Assembly (NCBI GenBank): GCA_002451555.1
Contig: DKCU01000155.1
Span: 1 to 16,898 of the forward strand
Source: Candidatus Segatella albertsiae
GTDB taxonomy: Bacteria > Bacteroidota > Bacteroidia > Bacteroidales > Bacteroidaceae
Direction of reading: 5' to 3'
DNA length: 16,898 nucleotides
Both the position numbers and the translations under genes were made by a program. Under the pieces are notes generated by a model that was given only the letters and a program-made list of their open reading frames with translations, made no database searches and had not been told where the DNA came from. Shown one piece after another: positions 7,809 to 14,892 of this stretch; position 1 is the stretch's first letter; every line of letters starts with the position of its first letter.

Positions 7809-9605
7809 ATGAAGAAATATAGTATATTTGCTTTGGCACTCGCAATAGGAGCGATGACGCTCACCTCATGCGAAGATGCCTTCGGCAATTTCCTCGACAA
7901 GCAGCCAAGCAACGAGTTGACAAAAGCTGAGGTGTTGGGTAGCTTCACTCTCTTGGAGCAGAACCACAACGATACTTACAACTTCTTGCTTCATGGTGCC
8001 AACCGTGTCAATAACTCTTGGCTCGATGCTGCTACCGACTTGGCTGAGTCAAGTATCGGTACATCAGGTACTCGCACTACCTTTAATATTGGTAACTACT
8101 ATGGTGGTGGCGGTGCCGCCGAGCTGACATCTCCTTGGGAGAGCCGTTATCGTGGCATTCGCAAGTGTAACATCACCATCAATACATTGGAGCAGGACAC
8201 AGAGAACAAACTTCGCCCTGTTGACCTCTCTGAGGAACTTTACGCAAGTCGTAAGGCAAATTACATCGCTGAGGCTCGTTTCCTCCGTGCTTACTTCTAT
8301 TGGGAGTTGTTCCTCCGCTATGGTCCAGTGCCATTGGTTACCACAGAGCTTGACCCTAACGGCGACTTGCTGACTGGCTACACCGAGCGCCCTGACCTCA
8401 AGACCTTCATGGATTACCTTTTCAAGGAGGTAAAGGAATGTGAGGCAGGATTGAAGACATACGCAGAGACTACCGATGAGACATACGCTGGTGAGGTGAA
8501 CCAACCAACGGCTCGTGCGCTCTATGTTCGCATGATGCTCTTCATGGCAAGCCCTCGTTATTCAGCTCAGAGTGGCATCACTTGGCAACAGGCAGCTGAT
8601 GCGGCAAAGGGCTTCATCGACGAGTACGGTGAGAACTATAAGTTGGAAACGCGTACTAATGGTGGTGTCGCAGCTTACAACAACTCTTGGTTGCTCAACT
8701 CATACGCAGACAAGAACCCTGAGATTATCTTCTTCCGCAATGATGTGGCTATCGGTTGGGCAGGTATCTCTACCGATACTCCTGTAGGCGAAGGTGGCCA
8801 GGGTGGTCTTTGCCCAAGCCAGAACCTCGTCGATATGTATGATATGGAAGATGGTACTGCTCCATTTACTCAGTATGATGCGACTGGTGCGCCAGTCTAT
8901 GTGAACGGCAAGCCAACTGTCAATGAGGAGAGCGGTTATACCGACCAGACGATGTGGAAGAACCGTGACCCACGTCTCGCAGCAACTGTACTTTATCAGG
9001 GTTGCGAGTGGGGACAGGCAACCAGTACCAAGACCAATGTCATCGACGTGGTTTATGGACATCGTGACAATCCTATCGGCAACCAGAACGCTACTCCAAC
9101 AGGTTACTATGTACGCAAGTACATTCCAGAGACCATTTTGAGTAGTAACCACAGTGGTACAGCCAAGCGTCTTTGGAGAATCTTCACTTACAGCGAGATT
9201 TTGATGAGCTATGCTGAGGCTTTGAATGAGGCAGACTTCGCTGGCAATTACGACAAGGTTTGCAGCTTGCTCGACCAGATTCGTCATCGTGGCGGCATCA
9301 TTGGCAATGTGGCTGACCGTGCAGACTTGAAGAACCAGACAGCCATGCGCAACTTCATCCACAAGGAGCGTGCTATCGAGTTCGCTTTCGAGGAGCACCG
9401 TTGGTGGGATGTACGTCGTTGGAATGTTGCTGGTGAGGCTCTCGGTCGTGACATCTATGGTGTCAATGTAGCAGCTGATGGTACCATCACCCGTAAGGTG
9501 GCTCAGAACCGTAAGTGGCAAGACAAGTTCTATCTCTATCCAATCCCAGAGACAGAGGTTTGGAAGATTGGTCAGAGCTTCCAGAACGATGGTTGGAAAG
9601 AATAA
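7809..9605 (+). CDS. SusD-like substrate-capturing lipoprotein, first pair
   Basis: Surface lipoprotein that acts as a lid on the SusC barrel and binds the oligosaccharide; 598 residues. The lipobox LTSC places the lipidated Cys at 21, followed by ED. SusD features: the N-terminal TPR-rich part with EARFLRAYFYWELFLRYGPV (155-174), the NRDPRL motif (385-390), FTYSEILMSYAEALNEA (459-475), the HKERAIEFAFEEHRWWDVRR helix region (518-537) and the closing YPIP motif (577-580). The gene lies between the two susC genes and is 21 bp from the next start, so it is paired with the upstream susC and co-transcribed. The ligand cannot be read from sequence. Confidence 0.96.
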   Translation: MKKYSIFALALAIGAMTLTSCEDAFGNFLDKQPSNELTKAEVLGSFTLLEQNHNDTYNFLLHGANRVNNSWLDAATDLAESSIGTSGTRTTFNIGNYYGGGGAAELTSPWESRYRGIRKCNITINTLEQDTENKLRPVDLSEELYASRKANYIAEARFLRAYFYWELFLRYGPVPLVTTELDPNGDLLTGYTERPDLKTFMDYLFKEVKECEAGLKTYAETTDETYAGEVNQPTARALYVRMMLFMASPRYSAQSGITWQQAADAAKGFIDEYGENYKLETRTNGGVAAYNNSWLLNSYADKNPEIIFFRNDVAIGWAGISTDTPVGEGGQGGLCPSQNLVDMYDMEDGTAPFTQYDATGAPVYVNGKPTVNEESGYTDQTMWKNRDPRLAATVLYQGCEWGQATSTKTNVIDVVYGHRDNPIGNQNATPTGYYVRKYIPETILSSNHSGTAKRLWRIFTYSEILMSYAEALNEADFAGNYDKVCSLLDQIRHRGGIIGNVADRADLKNQTAMRNFIHKERAIEFAFEEHRWWDVRRWNVAGEALGRDIYGVNVAADGTITRKVAQNRKWQDKFYLYPIPETEVWKIGQSFQNDGWKE

Positions 9606-9626
9606 CGCTTTTAAAGAAACAACAGT

Positions 9627-12600
9627 ATGAATAATATTCAGAATATATATAATAAGGTGTCATCATCAAGCAGAGTCTTGATGGTGAGCGCACTTCTCTG
9701 TGCCGCAAGTTCTTCTTTTGCACAGGAGCAGGTGCTCAAAGGCCGAATCGTCAACAGCCAGGGTGACCCAATCCCTGGGGCTGTTGTCAACGTGGCAGAG
9801 GAAAGCCGCATCGCCTTGACCGACAAGGACGGTTACTTTACCTTGAAGAAGGTGAACCCAAGCGATGAGGTCTGCGTTTCAAGCATTGGTTACAAGAATG
9901 CACAGGAGAAGGTGACAACCTTCGATGGCTCTTACGTCATCAAGTTGGAGGATGATACCGACGAGATGGAGCACATGGCTCCAGTGCCATTCGGTGAGCA
10001 GAAAAAGAAAATCTTGACAGACTCTCGTTCCGTCGTTTCTGGCGAGGAGTTGCAGAAGCACCCTGTCACCATCCTTCAGAATGCCTTTACTTCTACGCTC
10101 AACGGTGTGGAGACATACGAGTGGTCTTCTGAGCCAGGTTGGTCTGAGAGCTTCCTCTTCATCCGTGGTATCCGTACCACCAACCAGAGTGCTCGTTCTC
10201 CATTGATTATCGTGGATAACGTGGAGCGTGACCTTTCCTTCCTCGATGCTTATCCTATCGAGAGCATCACCGTGTTGAAGGATGCCGCTGCTTCTTCTAT
10301 CTATGGTATGCGTGGTGCCAATGGTGTTATCATGGTGACCACCAAGCGTGGTGCCGCTGGTAAGACCAAGATTGACTTCACCCAGGAGATTGGTTTCCAG
10401 ACTCTTGCCAATAAGATGGAGGTGCAGAACTCTTACAATATGGCGATGACTCGCAACCAGGTACGCTACCTGAGCGGCATGGATCCTCTGTATTCGCAGG
10501 AGCAACTTGATAATTACAAGTATGTTTGCAATGGGGGTACATTCGCTGACGATGACATTCGCAAGTACCAGTACTTCAATACTTCTTGGGCAGACCAACT
10601 CTATCGTAGCTCAGCGCCACAGTACCGCACCAACTTGCAGTTGAGTGGTGGTAACAATCGTGCTCGCTACTATGTCAGCTTCTCTTATTTGCGCCAGGAG
10701 GGTATGTGGAATACCGAAGGTACCGAGATGAACAGCGGCTATAGCACGCAGCACGTGTTGAATCGTTGGAACCTCCGTTCCAACATCGACATCGACGTGT
10801 CCAAGTACTTGAACGTATCTCTCGACTTGGGTGGTCGTATCGACAACATCTCTCAGCCTACCGAGGGTGTGTTCAACCTTGTGACCTTCGGTGTAATCGA
10901 GGCTAACCCAATGGCTCCAACTCACAACCCTGATGGTAGCATCTATTCTTCATCTACCGCCAATAACCCAGTACGTTACTTGGGTGGTTCTGGTTTGGAG
11001 AAGAACCGTCGCCGCAACTTGTATTCTACCTTGAACGCGAAGTACGACTTGAGTCCTGTCTTGAAGGGCTTGGGCTTGTTTGGTACCATCAGCTTCGACG
11101 CTTACGAGACCTTCGAGTCAACCCAGACAGCCAACATGGACTCTTGGAACTACGATTGGGATAACTTGAAGGTGACCGATGTCAAGGACTTCACCTATAC
11201 AAGATACACCACCAAGGCAGCGTTGAGTAACCCTTCTGCTAACCAGCGTGGTTACTACTACAACTTGAATATGTACGGAGGTATAAGCTATAAGAATAGC
11301 TTTGGCAAGCACAACATCGACGCACGTGCCTTTGCTCGCTACTATCGCAATGAGGAGGCGGGTTCCGACTACTCTTCACAGCAGAGTGCATCTTCCAACC
11401 GTTACTTGGCTTACAACTTCCAGGGTACATACGATTATGCCAACAGATACATCGCTTCCTTCAACCTCTCTCGCATGGGCTGCGACAACTTCTCGCCTGA
11501 TGACCGTTGGGGAACATTCTGGGGTGCATCCGCAGGATGGGTGTTGACCGAGGAGCCTTGGGCAAAGAACAATGGCGTGCTCGATTTATTCAAGGTTCGC
11601 TTATCTTATGGTGAGGCTGGTCAGTCTAACACAGGTGCCGGTCGTTATCCATACCAGAGCATCTATGGCTCAGCCACAGGTTATGCCTTCGGTTACAATG
11701 CCACAGGTGTCGGTGGTTATGCTGAGACCAAGACGGGTAACCTCAATAGCAAGTGGGAAATCTCCAAGATGGTGAACGTAGGTTTCGACTGGAACCTTTG
11801 GAACAAGAAACTCTATGGTAGCTTGGATATCTTCCATGAGTGGCGTTCCAACATCCTTGTTAGCCGTTCTACCGTTCCTGAGACCATCCTTGGTGTGCCA
11901 GTAGCACAGGATTCTTATGGTAAGGTAGAGAGTCGTGGTTACGAGTTTGTACTCGGTCACCACAACAGCATAGGTAAGGACTTCAAGTATTACATCGAGG
12001 CACAGTTGACTTACAATACCAACCGTGTCAAGGATATCGACGAGACGACGCCAGACGTAGAGTGGCAGCGCAAGGCGGGGCACAGAATCTATGACAATAC
12101 TTCTGTGGCAGACCTTTATGAGCAGAGCCAGACGGGTACCAACCGTGTGGGTGGCTGGAACATCTATAAGTTCGACCAGTGGGCTTCCGATCCTAACTTG
12201 ATTGCAACTTCTCAGCAGGATGCTATCGACCATCCTGAGAAATACCCTTACAACAGCTTCTCCAATGGAGCGCAGCAGTTGGGTACGGCAGTCTTCAAGG
12301 ATATCAACGGCGACCGTGTCATCGACTCCAAGGATATGGTGCCAGACTCATATACCATCATCCCAGAGTTGATTCCTACCTTCAACTTCGGTTTCGAGTA
12401 CAAGGGCTTCGACGCTCGCATGATAGTGAACGCTTACCTCCGTCGCTCCGTATTCCTCTCGCCAGCTATCAGCTACAGTGGATGGAGTAACATGGGTACT
12501 CACGAGGTGACCAAGGCTTGGGGTTACTTTACCGACGATCCTACCGATCCTCGCAACGTCAATGCAACTTATCCTCGTCCAGTATATAACGGTTTCGACG

Positions 12601-12878
12601 CAGTAGATTCAGACCGTGCCACAGGTTCTTATCAGAACGACATCTGGGTACGCAATGGAAACTTCTGGTCACTCCGTAACATCGAGGTGGGATATTCATT
12701 GCCATCTAAGTTGATTTCCAAGTTGTGGATGACCAAGTGCCGTGTATATTTCAGCGCTTACAACATCGCCACATTCAGCAGTCTTCCTGATGACATCGAC
12801 CCAGAGAAGCCATTGAGCTACTGCTGGTGGTATCCTAAGACAAAGTCGTTTACATTTGGTATCAATATTGGTTTCTAA
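9627..12878 (+). CDS. SusC-like TonB-dependent transporter, second pair, with atypical TonB box
   Basis: Second outer-membrane import channel of the locus, 1083 residues. A long signal peptide ends near SSSFA|QEQ (about 32). A carboxypeptidase-regulatory-like domain follows (38-108), then the plug with the SusC signature SITVLKDAAASSIYGMRGAN (213-232) and a barrel ending in FGINIGF. The usual EVVVVGYG TonB box is absent; the same place (111-128) reads MEHMAPVPFGEQKKK. It is clearly a different paralogue from the first SusC: the two align mainly at the plug signature. This suggests a different oligosaccharide size or branching rather than a recent duplication. It is 21 bp from both neighbouring genes and pairs with the susD at 12900. 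Family is certain; the effect of the altered TonB box is unknown. Confidence 0.96.
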   Translation: MNNIQNIYNKVSSSSRVLMVSALLCAASSSFAQEQVLKGRIVNSQGDPIPGAVVNVAEESRIALTDKDGYFTLKKVNPSDEVCVSSIGYKNAQEKVTTFDGSYVIKLEDDTDEMEHMAPVPFGEQKKKILTDSRSVVSGEELQKHPVTILQNAFTSTLNGVETYEWSSEPGWSESFLFIRGIRTTNQSARSPLIIVDNVERDLSFLDAYPIESITVLKDAAASSIYGMRGANGVIMVTTKRGAAGKTKIDFTQEIGFQTLANKMEVQNSYNMAMTRNQVRYLSGMDPLYSQEQLDNYKYVCNGGTFADDDIRKYQYFNTSWADQLYRSSAPQYRTNLQLSGGNNRARYYVSFSYLRQEGMWNTEGTEMNSGYSTQHVLNRWNLRSNIDIDVSKYLNVSLDLGGRIDNISQPTEGVFNLVTFGVIEANPMAPTHNPDGSIYSSSTANNPVRYLGGSGLEKNRRRNLYSTLNAKYDLSPVLKGLGLFGTISFDAYETFESTQTANMDSWNYDWDNLKVTDVKDFTYTRYTTKAALSNPSANQRGYYYNLNMYGGISYKNSFGKHNIDARAFARYYRNEEAGSDYSSQQSASSNRYLAYNFQGTYDYANRYIASFNLSRMGCDNFSPDDRWGTFWGASAGWVLTEEPWAKNNGVLDLFKVRLSYGEAGQSNTGAGRYPYQSIYGSATGYAFGYNATGVGGYAETKTGNLNSKWEISKMVNVGFDWNLWNKKLYGSLDIFHEWRSNILVSRSTVPETILGVPVAQDSYGKVESRGYEFVLGHHNSIGKDFKYYIEAQLTYNTNRVKDIDETTPDVEWQRKAGHRIYDNTSVADLYEQSQTGTNRVGGWNIYKFDQWASDPNLIATSQQDAIDHPEKYPYNSFSNGAQQLGTAVFKDINGDRVIDSKDMVPDSYTIIPELIPTFNFGFEYKGFDARMIVNAYLRRSVFLSPAISYSGWSNMGTHEVTKAWGYFTDDPTDPRNVNATYPRPVYNGFDAVDSDRATGSYQNDIWVRNGNFWSLRNIEVGYSLPSKLISKLWMTKCRVYFSAYNIATFSSLPDDIDPEKPLSYCWWYPKTKSFTFGINIGF

Positions 12879-12899
12879 TCAATTTTATCAAAAAGAATT

Positions 12900-14741
12900 A
12901 TGAAAAAGCTTTTAATCAATATATCGTTGGCAATGGTAGCTGTGGGAGGTATGACCTCCTGCAGCGACATCCTCGACAAGGAAGTCGATTTGACTTATAC
13001 TGCCGACAACATCTATGGCAACTACGATCGTAGCCGTGGTGTCTTGGCTAATGCCTATACTTATCTGCCAGATGCTTTCGCTGGTTATACCAACGGCCAG
13101 TTCTTGGCAGCATCTCGCGACTGTATGACCGACAATGCGCTCTCTTACTGGAACGTGCATTATTATCACAGTGTGTTGAATGATTCTTACGATGCGAAGA
13201 ACCATTATTTCGCAACCACTTATTGGACCAACGACCTGAAGGGTATACGTGTTTGCAACGACTTCTTGGAGAAGGTTCGTGAGGACGTGATTGGTAATGC
13301 GGCAAAGGCTGGTGATGACAATCATCTTTGTGACCGTTACAAGGCTGAGGCTCGTTTTATTCGTGCCATCCTTCATTTCGATATGATCGGCTGGTTTGGT
13401 GCCGTGCCAATCGAGGATCATGTCTTGACCAATGACGAGGCTGGTACTATCGGTCGTACTCCTGCTGCCGAGGCATTGAAGTGGGTGGCAGACGAGTGCA
13501 CGGAAATCATCAATAGTGGTGCGCTTCCATTCCGTTACAGCAATGAGAATGAGAACTGGGGACGTATCAATGGAGCGGCTGTATATGCTTTGCGCTCAAG
13601 AGCGTTGCTTTATCGTGCTTCTGCGCTCAACAATCCTACCAACGACAAGAGTTGGTGGCAGGAAGCAGCTGATGCGGCATTGGCGTTTATCTCTGCCAAC
13701 AATAGCTCAGCCAATCCTTACCATCTCTATACTTCTGAGGATAACGATCCTAAGAAGAATTACTATGAGTGCTTCACTACCACTCCTCACTTGAACCCTG
13801 AGTATATCCTCAGCCGTTCAGAGTGGAATACTCGTGAAATCGAGATGTTCAATACACCTTGTGGCTTCTCTGGTAACGTGAACTCTACAGGTCGTGTGAA
13901 CCCAACACAGAACTTGGTTGACTCTTACGAGACCATCAATGGCCTTCCTATCGACCAAGACCCTACTTACGATGACCAGAACCCGTACGCCAACCGTGAC
14001 CCACGTTTGGAGCAGACCATCTTCCACCAGGGAAGTATCTGGGGTGACAAGAGCCAGGACGAGGAGCGTGCCGTGGATGTATCTGTAGGTGGCAAGGACT
14101 ATCAGGATCTCCATGGTGGTACCACAACAGGTTACTACTCTAAGAAGTTCGTTCACAACATGAGTTTCAAGAACCCTACAACTTATGTTACTGCTTGTCC
14201 TATCTTCCGCTATGCGGAGATTCTTTTGAATGCTGCTGAGGCATTGAACGAGGCACAGGGACCTGACGCTGCATATCAGTATGTCAATCAGGTGCGTGCT
14301 CGTGTCGGTATGCCAGCCTACAAGAATATGACGCAAGCCCAGCTTCGTGAGCGCATCCGCAACGAGCGTCGTATCGAGTTGGCATTCGAGGACCATCGTT
14401 TCTTCGACGAGCGTCGCTGGAAGTTGTTTGAGGGTAAGACCGCCGCTTCAGAGAAGAGTGAGCCACGTTACAAGCAGGTTTATAATATCTATAGCGTAGT
14501 GGTTACTCCTGACGAGAATCCTGTCTATACATATCGCAACGACAATACCCATGCTACTCGTGCTTTCTCAAGTCCTAAGAACTATTACTTCCCTGTGCCA
14601 GACGACACTTACAAGAAGGATCCTAACTTGGGACAGAACAAGGGATGGGAACTCTCTGAGGCAAAGAAGGACGAGACCACCGAAGGTGGAGCAACCGAGG
14701 GTGGTTCTACCGAAGGTGGCGAGACCACAGGAGGTGAATAA
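12900..14741 (+). CDS. SusD-like lipoprotein, second pair, with TEGG-repeat tail
   Basis: Partner lipoprotein of the second SusC, 613 residues. The signal peptide ends in GGMTSC with Cys 21 as the lipidated residue. SusD signatures: YKAEARFIRAILHFDMIGWF (147-166), NRDPRL (365-370), FRYAEILLNAAEALNEAQG (436-454), RIRNERRIELAFEDHRFFDE (485-504) and YYFPVP (562-567). The ordinary SusD end is near LGQNKGWE (577-584). After it comes an additional Lys/Glu stretch and a low-complexity tail of TEGGx units (from about 594 to 613). Such tails are not part of the SusD fold. The gene is the last of the tightly spaced block; a 151-bp hairpin-rich gap follows. Confidence 0.96.
   Translation: MKKLLINISLAMVAVGGMTSCSDILDKEVDLTYTADNIYGNYDRSRGVLANAYTYLPDAFAGYTNGQFLAASRDCMTDNALSYWNVHYYHSVLNDSYDAKNHYFATTYWTNDLKGIRVCNDFLEKVREDVIGNAAKAGDDNHLCDRYKAEARFIRAILHFDMIGWFGAVPIEDHVLTNDEAGTIGRTPAAEALKWVADECTEIINSGALPFRYSNENENWGRINGAAVYALRSRALLYRASALNNPTNDKSWWQEAADAALAFISANNSSANPYHLYTSEDNDPKKNYYECFTTTPHLNPEYILSRSEWNTREIEMFNTPCGFSGNVNSTGRVNPTQNLVDSYETINGLPIDQDPTYDDQNPYANRDPRLEQTIFHQGSIWGDKSQDEERAVDVSVGGKDYQDLHGGTTTGYYSKKFVHNMSFKNPTTYVTACPIFRYAEILLNAAEALNEAQGPDAAYQYVNQVRARVGMPAYKNMTQAQLRERIRNERRIELAFEDHRFFDERRWKLFEGKTAASEKSEPRYKQVYNIYSVVVTPDENPVYTYRNDNTHATRAFSSPKNYYFPVPDDTYKKDPNLGQNKGWELSEAKKDETTEGGATEGGSTEGGETTGGE
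14679..14738 (+). repeat. 15-nt tandem repeat encoding TEGGx at the SusD C-terminus
   Basis: Four successive 15-nt units encode TEGGA, TEGGS, TEGGE and TTGGE just before the stop codon. The first three begin ACC-GA(A/G)-GGT-GG(A/T/C). The units differ at third codon positions, so the array is not a fresh slippage product. It makes a flexible, negatively charged tail on a surface lipoprotein. Confidence 0.75.
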
Positions 14742-14892
14742 TCTCCGATAGGAGGAAAGACAAGTAATCTTTGTCAACAATAACTATTATAACTTTTAAG
14801 GTGAGGTCTATGGCGAAAACACCATAGGCCTTCCTTGCTTTAAAGCTTCGCTTATAGAAGCAACAATCAGTAACAATAAAACAAATAACACA
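14742..14892 (+). other. Hairpin-rich spacer between susD and the GH43 gene
   Basis: No gene is visible in these 151 bp. The main structure is a 15-bp stem at 14798-14836: AAGG-GAGGTCTATGG pairs with CCATAGGCCTTCCTT around the loop CGAAAACA, with one bulged T and two G-T wobbles. Smaller candidates are GACAAG/TTTGTC at 14759-14775 and TTGCTT/AAGCAA at 14835-14863, which overlaps the foot of the main stem. No T-run follows the main stem, so it does not look like a full terminator. In Bacteroides PULs such spacers often lower expression of genes behind susCD or protect the upstream mRNA; that role is inferred here. GGAGG at 14751 has no properly spaced start codon. Confidence 0.6.

Noticed and set aside
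14770..14797. A second promoter for the GH43 gene (TTTG at 14770 and TAACTTTT at 14790)
   Set aside because: The -7 candidate lacks the final G of TAnnTTTG and the spacing to TTTG is 16 bp, shorter than the usual 19-21 bp. TTTGTCAAC resembles the operator only partly.
14749..14826. Possible leader peptide after the GGAGG at 14751 (for example ATG at 14810 or GTG at 14801)
   Set aside because: The Shine-Dalgarno-like sequence is too far from any start codon, the frames are only 5-8 codons long, and they lie within the main hairpin. This group of bacteria rarely uses Shine-Dalgarno sequences.
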